Below are positions 38,223 to 48,400 of a stretch of DNA of 64,000 nt, one piece after another. The notes beneath the pieces are model-generated. The model searched no databases and was not told the DNA's origin. It saw only the letters and a program-made list of their open reading frames with translations. Source of the DNA: Bacteroidales bacterium (GTDB lineage: Bacteria > Bacteroidota > Bacteroidia > Bacteroidales > CAIWKO01); assembly GCA_023228145.1 (NCBI GenBank), contig JALOBU010000012.1, positions 47,249 to 111,248 of the forward strand, written 5' to 3'. The first letter of the stretch is position 1, and each line of letters starts with the position of its first letter. Both the position numbers and the translations under genes were made by a program.

Positions 38223-38252
38223 TTGAGAATAAAAAACTGTTTTATACTTTTA
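38223..38252 (+). promoter_or_regulatory. Bacteroidota-type promoter of pgk
   Basis: TTG at 38223-38225, 19-nt spacer, then TACTTTTA at 38245-38252 (one mismatch to TAnnTTTG). It ends 21 nt before the pgk ATG at 38274. Confidence 0.6.
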
Positions 38253-38273
38253 CAAAAAAATACATTTTTTATT

Positions 38274-39485
38274 ATGACAAAAAACATTGATAAAGTAAAA
38301 ACCATAGATAAGGTTAGTTTTAAAAATAAAAAAGTTCTGATACGTGTTGATTTTAATGTTCCTCTGGATCAAAACCGTCAGATAACCGATGACACACGCA
38401 TAAAAGAATCGATTCCGACCATTCAGAAAGTATTGAATGACGGAGGAGCTGTAATATTAATGTCACATCTTGGCCGACCCAAAGGAGGTTACGAACAGGA
38501 TTATTCTCTGACACCTATTGTGCCAAGGCTTTCTAAACTTTTGAATCGCAATATAATTTTCACTAGAGATTTGTTTGGCCCAAAAACTTTTGAGGTTTGT
38601 GGCGCTCTTAAACCTGGCGACGTTGTACTTCTGGAAAACCTGAGGTTTTACCCTGAAGAAGAAAAAGGCGATAAAAAATTTGCGAAAGAGCTTGCTTCAC
38701 TAGGTGATGCATACATTAACGATGCTTTTGCAACAGCACACAGGAAACATACTTCAACAGCAACTATTGCAGAGTTTTTCCCTAATAACAAATATTTTGG
38801 TTTATTACTTGCTAATGAACTCCACAACCTGAACTTAATTCTAAACGAAGCAAAGCCTCCTTTTACGGCCATTGTGGGAGGGGCTAAGGTTTCATCAAAA
38901 ATTTCCATTATTAAAAACCTTATTAATAAAGTTGATAATATCATTGTGGGTGGCGGTATGGCGTTTACTTTTATTAAAGCTTTTGGTGGAGAAGTCGGCG
39001 GTTCGCTTATTGAAGATGATAAAATTCCTGAAGTTAAAGAGATGGTTCAGGATATGATGCTTAAAGGTGTCAATCTTTATATTCCCACGGATGCTATAAT
39101 TGCCGATGGTTTTTATGATGAAGCCAATTTTAAAGAAAGCCCTGTGGATAAAATAAAAGGCGACTGGATGGGGCTTGACATCGGGAAAAAATCATGCCGC
39201 CGTTTTGCAGAAATAATTAACAAATCAGAAACCATCCTGTGGAACGGCCCCATGGGTGTTTTTGAACTCCCCAATTTCAAACAGGGAACCAAAGCCATTG
39301 CCATAGCTGTTGCCAGTGCTACTATCAGCGGTTCCTTTTCTCTTGTTGGCGGCGGCGATTCCGTAGCTGCGATTAATCAGTACAACCTTGCCGACCAGAT
39401 CAGTTATGTTTCAACCGGCGGCGGGGCTATGCTCGAGTATATAGAGGGAAGAGAGTTGCCCGGTGTGAAAGCTATTATAGATTAA
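38274..39485 (+). CDS. pgk: Phosphoglycerate kinase
   Basis: 403 aa. Substrate-binding RVDFNVPLD near the N-terminus, SHLGRPKGG, the conserved hinge and nucleotide site with VGGAKVSSK and GGGDSVAAI near the C-terminus. It makes ATP from 1,3-bisphosphoglycerate. ATG 38274 (MTKNIDKVKTIDKV) is chosen because the in-frame ATT/TTG region upstream overlaps the promoter. Together with gpmI it is the second lower-glycolysis gene in the window, though 23 kb away. Confidence 0.96.
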   Translation: MTKNIDKVKTIDKVSFKNKKVLIRVDFNVPLDQNRQITDDTRIKESIPTIQKVLNDGGAVILMSHLGRPKGGYEQDYSLTPIVPRLSKLLNRNIIFTRDLFGPKTFEVCGALKPGDVVLLENLRFYPEEEKGDKKFAKELASLGDAYINDAFATAHRKHTSTATIAEFFPNNKYFGLLLANELHNLNLILNEAKPPFTAIVGGAKVSSKISIIKNLINKVDNIIVGGGMAFTFIKAFGGEVGGSLIEDDKIPEVKEMVQDMMLKGVNLYIPTDAIIADGFYDEANFKESPVDKIKGDWMGLDIGKKSCRRFAEIINKSETILWNGPMGVFELPNFKQGTKAIAIAVASATISGSFSLVGGGDSVAAINQYNLADQISYVSTGGGAMLEYIEGRELPGVKAIID

Positions 39486-39526
39486 TTTGTGATAATAAAA
39501 CACTATTTTTTATTGTTTTGCCATTC

Positions 39527-40912
39527 ATGAGTTTTGTGTTCAAATCTTTTACCCTGTCGAGAATTGCAATTTTTTTTATTGCAATCATTACAGGTTTTTA
39601 TATTTTAAAATACGACAAATGGACAGACGAAAACGGAGTGATAACAAGTGATGTTATTTTGTATTATGCCTATTTGCCGGCAGCTTTTATATATAATGAT
39701 ATTTCACTTGAATTTACCAAAGATGAAAAGACAAAAGGAGAGTTCAGAATATGGTCGTTAAAAGACCCCACGAAAAAACATGTTTTAAAAATGAGTATGG
39801 GTGTCGCTTATCTTTATGCTCCTTTTTTCGTGGTGGGGCACTGGTATGCAAAGTTAAGCGGGAATAGCGCACTTGGATACTCAAAACCTTATCATATTGC
39901 GTTGATGATTAGCTCATTATGCTATCTTATTATTGGCTTTGTTTTTTTAAAAAAATTATTAAAAATGTTTTTTAATGAGTTTGTCACAGCTTTCACGATA
40001 TTACTCATTTTTATTGGCACAAATTTGTTTTATTATGCCACCCTGCAGTCCCCAATGTCACATGTATATTCTTTTAGTCTCATCACTGTATTTGTATTTT
40101 ATACCATAAAGTGGCATCAAAAAACAACACTGACAAGAACAATCATTCTGGGTGTTTTATTAGGAATAATTTCATTAATAAGGCCAACAAATGTAATAGT
40201 GGGCTTATTTCTACTACTTTATAATATTAAAAGCGTAAAGGATATTAAAGAAAGATTTTTTTTCTTTATTAAAAAATTTCCACATTTAATTCTTATCGCA
40301 ATATGCGCTGTATTAATCTGGTTGCCACAATTTTATTATTGGAAAACAGTAACAGGACACTGGATGTTTTATTCATATCGTGATGAAAACTTTTTTTTCA
40401 ATTCACCTGAAATTATTTATGGTTTGTTTAGTTACAAAAAAGGTTGGCTGCTCTACACACCTCTAATGTTTTTTGCTATCGTTGGGATAATTATTTCCTA
40501 TAAGCACTTAAAACAACTCTTTTTCCCTACAGTCATTTTCTTCGTATTTAATATTTATATTATATTTTCCTGGTGGTGCTGGTGGTATGGAGGAAGTTTG
40601 GGGCAACGGGTAATGATTGATTCCTATGGTATTATGGCGATATTTTTAGCCTTATTTATTCATTGGATTTGGCAAAAAAAATTCTGGATAAAAATTCCAT
40701 TTCTTTTATTAATTCTTCTGACGGCATTTATGAGTGTTATTTATACAATACAATATAAAAGCGGGGCTTTACATTATGATGCAATGGGAAAAAAAGCTTA
40801 TTGGGATAATTTCGGGCACCTTGAGCCACATGGCAATTATTGGAGCGATATAGAATGTCCCGATTACGATAAGGCGATGAAAGGCATGTATGAAATAAAA
40901 AAATGTGACTAG
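39527..40912 (+). CDS. Multi-pass membrane protein, GT-C glycosyltransferase-like
   Basis: 461 aa with about ten hydrophobic segments. A first helix is followed by an extracytoplasmic loop with YAYLPAAFIYNDIS, then helices to LLLILLTAFMSVIYTIQY and a soluble polar end. Topology and the aromatic loop W-C-W-W-Y-G-G (~352-359) recall GT-C membrane glycosyltransferases (PMT/ArnT-like), but a clear catalytic DD/DE pair was not identified. ATG 39527 is preferred to TTG 39518. The next small membrane gene starts 2 nt after the stop. Confidence 0.65.
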   Translation: MSFVFKSFTLSRIAIFFIAIITGFYILKYDKWTDENGVITSDVILYYAYLPAAFIYNDISLEFTKDEKTKGEFRIWSLKDPTKKHVLKMSMGVAYLYAPFFVVGHWYAKLSGNSALGYSKPYHIALMISSLCYLIIGFVFLKKLLKMFFNEFVTAFTILLIFIGTNLFYYATLQSPMSHVYSFSLITVFVFYTIKWHQKTTLTRTIILGVLLGIISLIRPTNVIVGLFLLLYNIKSVKDIKERFFFFIKKFPHLILIAICAVLIWLPQFYYWKTVTGHWMFYSYRDENFFFNSPEIIYGLFSYKKGWLLYTPLMFFAIVGIIISYKHLKQLFFPTVIFFVFNIYIIFSWWCWWYGGSLGQRVMIDSYGIMAIFLALFIHWIWQKKFWIKIPFLLLILLTAFMSVIYTIQYKSGALHYDAMGKKAYWDNFGHLEPHGNYWSDIECPDYDKAMKGMYEIKKCD

Positions 40913-40914
40913 CA

Positions 40915-41169
40915 ATGAGTAACAACAAACCTATTTTAAGAAAATTTTGCACTCCAGAAATAATTCTTATGCATTTTTCAATAAGTATTTTGTTTGGTTT
41001 TACTTTTTTTATGATAAATAAAACTTTAGATTACAAGGTGAACTGGTACCTTGATAGAAACTTTGCAAACCCTTGGTATATATATTGCCTGATAATTTTA
41101 GGAACAGTACTTCTGGCGCATTTAGGACTGACTATTTTTTATACTTTTTTCAAAAAAATAAACAAATAA
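40915..41169 (+). CDS. Small two-helix membrane protein
   Basis: 84 aa. Two membrane segments (~18-37 and ~57-79) with a charged loop DYKVNWYLDRNFANPW between. No family recognised. Two nt after the GT-C-like gene and likely translated with it, so it may be a subunit or regulator of that protein. Confidence 0.65.
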   Translation: MSNNKPILRKFCTPEIILMHFSISILFGFTFFMINKTLDYKVNWYLDRNFANPWYIYCLIILGTVLLAHLGLTIFYTFFKKINK

Positions 41170-41189
41170 CAACGTTATTTGATTAATTA

Positions 41190-41699
41190 TCACTCTTTAG
41201 CAGATTTTATTATATTAATTTCCTTTTTAATTAAAGGAATGCTAAACGGAGCTATAACGCTTACAGGCTTGTATAATAAAGATTTTTCTTTAATATCTGG
41301 AGTAATAATTTTTTGATTAATATCGAGTTTACAAAGAATATAAAACAGCAAGCTAATTATAAAAGCATACTTTAACAGCGAAAATAATGCGCCAAATAGT
41401 TTATTAAAAAAACCAAGGGATACAAGGTCCATCAATTTTTCTATCATTTTAGCAATAACACGAACCATTATAAGTACGGCAATAAAAACAATTATAAACG
41501 CAATAGCCGAAGTATAAGATGCGTTTAATGAAAAGTTATTTATCAACAACCCACTGACAAAATCGCTGAAATAAATACCTGCAAAAACGCCCAGAAAAAG
41601 TGCCGCTAAACTTGCCAATTCAATGACTAAGCCTTTCCTGAATCCTTTAAAAAATCCAATACCTAAAAGTATTAATATTACTATATCAAGAAAATGCAT
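41190..41699 (-). CDS. CvpA-family membrane protein
   Basis: 169 aa. Four hydrophobic segments and the family start FLDIVILILLGIGFFKGFRKGLVIELASL identify a CvpA/colicin V production-type protein. Family roles are vague: envelope homeostasis and growth. It follows the MlaF gene with no gap (41699/41700), so it probably shares its operon. Confidence 0.85.
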   Translation of the reverse strand: MHFLDIVILILLGIGFFKGFRKGLVIELASLAALFLGVFAGIYFSDFVSGLLINNFSLNASYTSAIAFIIVFIAVLIMVRVIAKMIEKLMDLVSLGFFNKLFGALFSLLKYAFIISLLFYILCKLDINQKIITPDIKEKSLLYKPVSVIAPFSIPLIKKEINIIKSAKE

Positions 41700-42446
41700 T
41701 TATTTTTTTAAGCGGCGTGTAAGTTCTGTAGCATAAACAAAATTGTTCAATTCCTCATTGTCGGTATCAAGTACCATATTGTTATCCCCTTCCCACCAGA
41801 GTTTTCCTTTATAAATAAATGCCACTTTATTTCCAATTTCAATCACCGAATTCATGTCGTGGGTATTAATAACCGTTGTAATCTGATACTCCTGCGTAAT
41901 TTCACTGATAAGGTTATCTATCAGGATGGAAGTTTTCGGGTCAAGACCGGAATTTGGTTCGTCACAAAATAAATAACTTGGATTCATAGCGATGGCCCGG
42001 GCAATAGCAACCCGTTTTTTCATACCTCCGCTCAATTCGGCGGGATAAAGCATATTTACATTCTCCAGATTAACCCTTTTCAGGCAAAAATTTACACGGT
42101 CCTGTTTTTCTTCAAGAGGTTTTTTTGTAAACATGCTCAGCGGAAACATCACATTTTCCTCAACAGTCATGGAATCAAACAATGCGCCACCCTGAAACAT
42201 CATCCCTATTTCCTGACGAATGGATTTTCTTTCTTTAAAGTTCATATCCGTAAAATTTCGCTCATCAAACAACACCATGCCTTCGTCAATATCAAGCAAT
42301 CCAACAATGCATTTCATAAGAACAGTTTTCCCCGATCCGCTCGGTCCTATGATAAGGTTGGTTTTCCCGCGTTCAAAAATCAGGTTGATATCATTGATAA
42401 CTTTGTGTTCACCAAATCCTTTCGATAAGTTCCTTGTTTCAATCAT
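41700..42446 (-). CDS. mlaF: ABC transporter ATPase, MlaF-like (phospholipid/MCE transport)
   Basis: 248 aa. Walker A GPSGSGKT at ~35-42, signature LSGGMKKRVAIARA, Walker B YLFCDEPNSGLDP. With the adjacent permease it forms an MlaEF-type inner-membrane ABC importer/exporter core, which moves phospholipids between the membranes. The start overlaps the permease stop by 4 nt (ATGA-type junction). Confidence 0.9.
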   Translation of the reverse strand: MIETRNLSKGFGEHKVINDINLIFERGKTNLIIGPSGSGKTVLMKCIVGLLDIDEGMVLFDERNFTDMNFKERKSIRQEIGMMFQGGALFDSMTVEENVMFPLSMFTKKPLEEKQDRVNFCLKRVNLENVNMLYPAELSGGMKKRVAIARAIAMNPSYLFCDEPNSGLDPKTSILIDNLISEITQEYQITTVINTHDMNSVIEIGNKVAFIYKGKLWWEGDNNMVLDTDNEELNNFVYATELTRRLKK

Positions 42447-43186
42447 CCGAGCATTATTTGGGTGATAAGAAGGTTAAATAAAATAATTAATATACTGCTG
42501 GTAACAACAGCTTTAGTGCTTGCTTTTCCTACTTCAAGAGCACCACCGTATGCATAATAACCATAATATCCTGATACAGAAGTAATAATAAAAGAAAAAA
42601 CAGCCGTTTTTACCAGCGAATAAAAAATTTCAAATGGGATAAAATCAAGTGTAATGCCTTCGTAATATGCGGAAGAAGTGACAATGCCAAAAGTAACAGA
42701 AGCAAACCACCCCCCGAAAATGCCAAGAAACATACTTATAATTACCAAAATTGGAAATATAATTACTGAAGAAACAATTTTAGGCAAAATCAGAAAATTG
42801 GCTGAATTTACACCCATAATTTCCAGTGCATCAATTTGCTCTGTAACCCTCATGGTACCTATTTCTGACGATATTCTGGAACCAACTTTGCCGGCTAAAA
42901 TCAGGCAGATAATGGTTGGAGAAAATTCCAGTACAATGGATGCGCGAGTAGTAAACCCAACTGTGTAGTCAGGTATCCATGCGCTGGTAGAATTATAACC
43001 TGTTTGAATGGCAACAACAGCCCCCATAAAAACAGAAATAAATGCAACTATTCCCAACGAATCTAGTCCAAGGTTATTTACTTCGGTGATGATTTGGCTA
43101 CGAAAAACAGAAGCTTTTTCGTGTTTGGTAAACACCTTTCTCATCAAATCTATATACTGCCCGATAGTAAACAGAGTTTTTTTCAA
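42443..43186 (-). CDS. mlaE: MlaE-type ABC permease
   Basis: 247 aa. Helices ~40-70, 85-110, 130-170, 195-235 with the MlaE hallmarks SLGIVAFISVFMGAVVAIQ, GKVGSRISSEIGTMRVTEQIDAL and the end TKAVVTSSILIILFNLLI. It is the membrane half of an MCE-type lipid transporter. The MCE protein MlaD, usually nearby in Proteobacteria, is not in this operon (CvpA follows instead), so it must be encoded elsewhere if present. Confidence 0.92.
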   Translation of the reverse strand: MKKTLFTIGQYIDLMRKVFTKHEKASVFRSQIITEVNNLGLDSLGIVAFISVFMGAVVAIQTGYNSTSAWIPDYTVGFTTRASIVLEFSPTIICLILAGKVGSRISSEIGTMRVTEQIDALEIMGVNSANFLILPKIVSSVIIFPILVIISMFLGIFGGWFASVTFGIVTSSAYYEGITLDFIPFEIFYSLVKTAVFSFIITSVSGYYGYYAYGGALEVGKASTKAVVTSSILIILFNLLITQIMLG

Positions 43187-43247
43187 ATGCCGGATATTGG
43201 TTTTGCGAAATTAAACAATAAATTAAAACGTTAATACATAAATACAT

Positions 43248-43279
43248 TTTGTGTATTATTGATTTTTGATTTATTTTTG
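43248..43279 (+). promoter_or_regulatory. Bacteroidota-type promoter of the mini-lipoprotein operon
   Basis: TTTG at 43248-43251, 20-nt spacer, TATTTTTG at 43272-43279. Both elements match the Bacteroidota consensus; the ATG at 43288 is 8 nt beyond, so the leader is very short. Confidence 0.75.
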
Positions 43280-43287
43280 TACAAACA

Positions 43288-43440
43288 ATGAAGATGAAAA
43301 CAGTAAAAATTACAGGGATTGTGTTTGCTGCCTTTATTTTTTTTTCATTTACTTCCTGCAAGATATCTCAACAGCATAAATGTAAAGATTGCCCCACATT
43401 TTCGATAAAAAAACCCACAGAAACAAAACAAAATATATGA
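43288..43440 (+). CDS. Mini-lipoprotein A with CPTFS motif
   Basis: 50 aa. Signal peptide and lipobox MKMKTVKITGIVFAAF then IFFSFTSC: Cys24 would be lipidated. The mature part is only 27 residues with HKCKDCPTFSIKKP. The stop (TGA 43438-43440) overlaps the next ATG (43437), an ATGA coupling. The mature peptide shares CPTFS with the next protein, so the two are probably paralogues. The promoter is well matched. Function unknown. Confidence 0.75.
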   Translation: MKMKTVKITGIVFAAFIFFSFTSCKISQQHKCKDCPTFSIKKPTETKQNI

Positions 43441-43586
43441 AATTAAAACGAGTTGTTCTTGTGTTCATCATTGTTGGCATGATGGTATTATTGTCCTGTG
43501 CTGCCAATAGAAATTACCGCTATAATCAATGTCCAACATTTAGCAACAAGACTAATACTTTTGAAAGCCCATTGAAGCGTGGATAA
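43437..43586 (+). CDS. Mini-lipoprotein B with CPTFS motif
   Basis: 49 aa. MKLKRVVLVFIIVGMMVLLSC gives a lipobox with Cys21. The mature part has YRYNQCPTFSNKTNTFES. Overlaps mini-lipoprotein A (ATGA) and the SprT-like gene (GTG 43579 lies within its last codons), so all three are translationally coupled. The frame stays open upstream to 43389 but the ATG at 43437 begins the signal peptide. Function unknown. Confidence 0.75.
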   Translation: MKLKRVVLVFIIVGMMVLLSCAANRNYRYNQCPTFSNKTNTFESPLKRG

Positions 43587-44190
43587 GGAAAATCTTTGGC
43601 GTTACCTGCCAGACCATTCTTATGAAATACTTTGCAATTGGCTGGAAGCTTACTCGTTGCAAATAAAAATTACACGGGAGCGTAATAGTAAAACCGGCGA
43701 TTACCGTCCCCCTGATAAAAAAGTAAATTACCACAGGATAAGTGTAAATAACAACTTAAATCCTTATAATTTTTTAATAACCCTGGTACACGAATATGCG
43801 CACTTACTTACATGGGTGACATACAGAAATAAGGTAAAGCCTCATGGCAATGAATGGAAAACGATATATTATAATTTGTTGTTTTTTTTATTAAGCAATT
43901 CTATTTTCCCTAAAGATATTGAATACATTATTGCTAAACTTATCGCCAGAAGATACCCCTCAGAAAAAAGCGGTGAACAAAACCTGGCAAGAGCTCTTTC
44001 ATCATATAACTCTCACCTTAACAATACCCTTCACCTGGAAGACTTACCTGAAAATGTTACTTTCAAAACCAAAAACAATATGTCTTTCACAAAAGGACCT
44101 AAAATAAGAACGAGATATAAATGTTTTTGCCTTGATAACCGCCGATGGTATTATGTCAGTGCCCTGATGCCTGTTTTGCCAAAAGAATAG
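43579..44190 (+). CDS. SprT-like zinc metalloprotease-domain protein
   Basis: 203 aa. The HExxH zinc site is His71-Glu72-His75 in LVHEYAHLLTW, and PHGNEWK with His89 supplies the third ligand, as in SprT/Spartan-like proteins. The C-terminal part (FLDNRRWY-like CFCLDNRRWYYVSALMP) resembles the zinc-ribbon end of SprT proteins but shows few cysteines. Role unknown; eukaryotic relatives cut DNA-protein crosslinks. It starts at GTG 43579, overlapping the mini-lipoprotein stop by 8 nt. Confidence 0.82.
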   Translation: MDKENLWRYLPDHSYEILCNWLEAYSLQIKITRERNSKTGDYRPPDKKVNYHRISVNNNLNPYNFLITLVHEYAHLLTWVTYRNKVKPHGNEWKTIYYNLLFFLLSNSIFPKDIEYIIAKLIARRYPSEKSGEQNLARALSSYNSHLNNTLHLEDLPENVTFKTKNNMSFTKGPKIRTRYKCFCLDNRRWYYVSALMPVLPKE

Positions 44191-44250
44191 TAAAACCCCC
44201 TGATTTTGTTTTTTATATATTTCTGTATGAATCAGTTTAATGATTATTTA

Positions 44251-44258
44251 TATTTTTG
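44251..44258 (+). promoter_or_regulatory. -7 promoter box before manC
   Basis: TATTTTTG matches TAnnTTTG, 28 nt before the ATG at 44287. The -33 region shows no clear TTG. Confidence 0.5.
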
Positions 44259-44286
44259 CACCAATTTTCTAAATTAAAAGAAAAAC

Positions 44287-45375
44287 ATGGATAATAACTT
44301 TTGTGTGATAATGGCCGGAGGAATAGGTTCTCGTTTCTGGCCCATGAGCCGAACCACCCATCCGAAACAATTTCTTGATATTCTTGGCACGGGAGAAACA
44401 CTTATACAACAGACTTTTAAAAGATTTGAACGTATCATCCCTAAAGAAAATATTTATATAGTTACCAATGCATCCTATGCTCAGCTTGTGAGGGAACAAT
44501 TACCTTTTATCAAAGAAAACCAGATTATATCAGAACCATCACGCAGAAACACAGCCCCTTGTGTTGCTTATGCTTGTTATAAAATAAATGAAAAACACCC
44601 CGAAGCAAATATCATTGTTGCTCCTTCTGACCATATCATCCTTAAAGAAGACGTTTTTACGGATGTGATTAAATCCGCTTTACTAGCCAGCAAAGCAAAT
44701 AATTGGCTTTTAACTATTGGTATAACTCCCAGCAGGCCCGACACAGGTTATGGTTATATACAATTCAAAGACATTGATTCTTATCCGGCCGACAGTAGAT
44801 TGAAAAAAGTTAAAACTTTTACCGAGAAACCGGGTCTGGACATGGCAAAGCAATTTCTTGAAAGCGGTGATTTTCTATGGAATTCCGGAATTTTTATCTG
44901 GTCAAACAAAAGTATTTTAGAAGCATTTGAAAAATACCTGCCCGAAATCAACGACGCTTTTAAAAAAGGAGTTGGAATATATGATACTCCCGAAGAAATA
45001 GTTTTTATCAGGGAAACTTATACTGTTTGCAAAAGCATTTCTATTGATTATGGTATCATGGAAAAAGCTGACAACGTATATGTGCTTTGCGCTGACCTAG
45101 GGTGGTCTGACCTTGGAACCTGGGGTTCGCTTTACGAAAACCGCCAGCAAAATGAAAACGGAAATGCTGTAGTCGGTAAAAATGTTATCATGTACGACAG
45201 TAATAATTGTATTGTAAACATGCCCGAAGACAAACTTGTGGTTTTGCAGGGCTTGAACGACTATATTATTGTTGAATCAGAAAATGTTTTGTTGGTATGC
45301 CGTAAGAATGACGAACAACAGATTCGTCAATTCGTGAATGATGTCAGAATTGAAAAAGGCGAAAAATATATCTGA
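44287..45375 (+). CDS. manC: Mannose-1-phosphate guanylyltransferase
   Basis: 362 aa. The pyrophosphorylase signature MAGGIGSRFWPMSRTTHPKQFL at 9-30, then SEPSRRNTAPCVAYA and FTEKPGLDMAKQFLESGDFLWNSGIFIW (sugar-binding). It makes GDP-mannose from mannose-1-P and GTP. The short length shows it is the single-domain type without a fused phosphomannose isomerase. GDP-mannose would feed LPS, glycan or T9SS glycosylation, linking to the glycosyltransferases elsewhere in the window. Confidence 0.94.
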   Translation: MDNNFCVIMAGGIGSRFWPMSRTTHPKQFLDILGTGETLIQQTFKRFERIIPKENIYIVTNASYAQLVREQLPFIKENQIISEPSRRNTAPCVAYACYKINEKHPEANIIVAPSDHIILKEDVFTDVIKSALLASKANNWLLTIGITPSRPDTGYGYIQFKDIDSYPADSRLKKVKTFTEKPGLDMAKQFLESGDFLWNSGIFIWSNKSILEAFEKYLPEINDAFKKGVGIYDTPEEIVFIRETYTVCKSISIDYGIMEKADNVYVLCADLGWSDLGTWGSLYENRQQNENGNAVVGKNVIMYDSNNCIVNMPEDKLVVLQGLNDYIIVESENVLLVCRKNDEQQIRQFVNDVRIEKGEKYI

Positions 45376-45406
45376 AAATCACCTTTTTACTCATTATTCT
45401 TAGCTG

Positions 45407-48400
45407 TTAAAAATATGCTCTTACCTGCACGCTGCCAACGTGTATGATTTTATTTTCCCCCATTTTCCTGCCATCATAAATTATATCCAGTTGTATATTA
45501 TTTCCTAAATTATATTGAAAGGACAATCCCCAGGTGATATTTTGTCCGCGCCTGAAACCATTCAGCATTTCATAAGCGACAGAAGTATTTTCATCTGCAT
45601 TAAATGCAATGTTGATATAGTTTGCTTTTGCCTGTAAAGTTCCTTTACCGGGGAAATTATATTTGCCTTCAAGGCCAAAATTATGAGTTACTGCTCGAAT
45701 AAGGGGTTGCGCTTCAATATTTTTCTTGTCGGAAAAAACATAGGTCAGGCTGGTGCGAAATTTATTTCCGGGTTGAAATATAAATTTAGGCTCAACTTTC
45801 CAAGAATCAATGGTGTAATTTTTTTCAAAAAAATATTCCGAATCATATTTTTTTCTTCCAATTTCAAACTGAATATTAGTGTAAAACTTACGGGTAATAT
45901 TCCACCTGACTTTACTTCCAACGAATTCCTGAGAGCGTATTTCATAACCATTTAACAATAACAATTTAGAGTTGTTGAACTGATAGGAAACTTCGGCTGC
46001 AATTTTCGGGTTGTTCTTATTAAAAAACAAAACTGATTTAAACACAGTACTTAGTGTCATTAAAGTCGTATCATCTGCACGGAAATAAAAGGGGTTATAG
46101 GCCTGTAATAAGTTTACGTTGGTGCTTTTATGCGCCACACTATATGTTGTCAACAAACCAAAACGCGATATAATTTTCCTTAAACCGGTTTTATTTTTCC
46201 AGGCATTTGCAGGCTCAATATTTAACACCTCGCTAAACCCATTGGAGTATGTCTTGATATAATCATTGGTGGGTGTAAACACCCTTATATAATTAGCCTG
46301 GTCGGTAAAAGCAGCTATTTCAAACTCATTAATCTGTTTAATTCCGTCGCTGTTATAGTCCGACCAGGTATAAATACCCTGCCCGGCAGGAACTTCAATA
46401 TAAGAATATTCTTTTTTCTCCTCCATACCGGAGCCAACTTCATAATAAGTTGTAGATTGAAAAACTTTTTTTGCAAAATTGGTATAATATTCCAGCCTTC
46501 CCAGCAATATATTTTCAGGTTTGTTAGTGCTGATAGTTGTATCTTTGAGCTTCAGCATGCGGTATGTAGCCCTCACTTTAAATATATGCCGGGGATTTTT
46601 CGCCAAATCAACATTCAGGTTGATATCATCGGCATCGGAAGCCAATACAAGCTTGTTTTCAACAGGCAGATAATCAAATCTTTTTTTATAGCTTACATAA
46701 TATTTGTTTTTTGCAGTATCAGGACTCCCAAAATAGGCTTCATAAATATTAAAAGCAAAACTGTTAGCTATTAGGGTTTGAGTTGTATCCGGTTTAAACG
46801 TATTGTGTTCCTGCTCTTCACGCACTCCAAGCGAGAACCATTTGAACTTTTTTACCAAATGTGCTTTTTGTTTAAAATAAATAGTTTTATAATTTGGTGT
46901 ACTTGTATTCAGATAACTTCCGCTGAACGTCAGGAAAAAATTCTTCCAGTCTCCGTTAACGTCAAGTTGATTCAAGAGGCCTTGGTAAGAACTGCCATGC
47001 GTATAATATTTAAACTGATAAATAGCATTTTGATTTTTATTATTTTGTACACCAAATTTCAGTCCGCTAATATTTTCATCAGCTGATAGATTGTTTGTCA
47101 GGTTCCAGTCGCGCATGAATTCAACAGGACGGTATTGCTCAATAGGATTAAAATACCTGCTCACCCATTCATTACTGATATCCGCTATAAGTTTCCATTC
47201 GTTTTTACTTTTTTTTGCAAACGGGATGCTGTTGTTGACAGAAGTTTTTAACGCATATCCAATATCATCTTTTTTATTCAGAGAAGAAAAAAGATTTTTA
47301 TCATAGATACTTAAAGCGCCTTCCACATTTATGCGGGTTGTTTTTCCAATAGCATAATCCAAAGCCAGCGAATACATCTGGTTTTTTTTCGGAGCTATAA
47401 GAAATGTAAGTGGTTCATAATCTCCTGAGGAATTTCCACCTTGCGGAGCTACCCATTTAAAAACCCTTCCGTTGGCTGAGCTTTGCGAAAGAACATAATT
47501 GCCTTTCCCTGAGCCAACATAAGAAAAGCCCAGCCGGTAAAAAGCACTGTCAGGATTGGTTGAATATACAAAAACCGAATCATAAATCACCAGGTTTACC
47601 ACCGTATCAATCATTTTGTACATTACGTATGTGTTTGAAAATTCCAAACTATCAATATTGGGAACAATGGCAGCCTGCACACTGTCTCCAATATCCGATA
47701 ATAACTGTTTCTGGCTGTCGCTCAACTCTTGCAGCAATGGCTGGTTCTTTAAATCCTGTTCCGAGAAAAAATTAAATCGTACATTCAGTTTTTTATACTC
47801 CATGCCTACTCCTGCGAAAAACATGGTACGGGCATAATAACGGTCGGTATATTCAAACTCCACCACAACTCTTTTATCTTTAGTAATCATGTTTTTTGGG
47901 GTAAAACTTACTTCCCCCGTATTGTAATCTATCACATAATCGTTTTCCTGTCCCCGGGTTAGCAGGATACCGTCAATATAAACGCGTTCGGTTCCGGCGA
48001 GAATAATAATATATGTTTCGTTGTTATTCCCCATAAGTTTATAGGGGCCCTGATTGCCTTCAACAACAGCAAGAACATTTCTTGCATAGCGCCCTTTTGA
48101 CAATGCACCGCTGCCTTCGAGCTTCAGTTTTACTTCATTTTCGGGGCGCTTTTTTGAGGAAAGTATTAAGTTTGACTCTATCAAAACCCCCTGAGCTTTT
48201 TTGTAGAAATTCATAAAATATCCGGGGGGGCGATTTATTTCAAAATCACCGGCAATGAGTTTATTGTTCTTATTAAACAACTGTATAAAAACTTTATCGA
48301 ATTCCTGTATTTGCTGGGTGTTCCCATCGGGTTGTATGGGTATGTTGTTGTCGGTAATGGCAGCAAGAACTTGAATATTTTCCGATAAATAGCCCGACAA

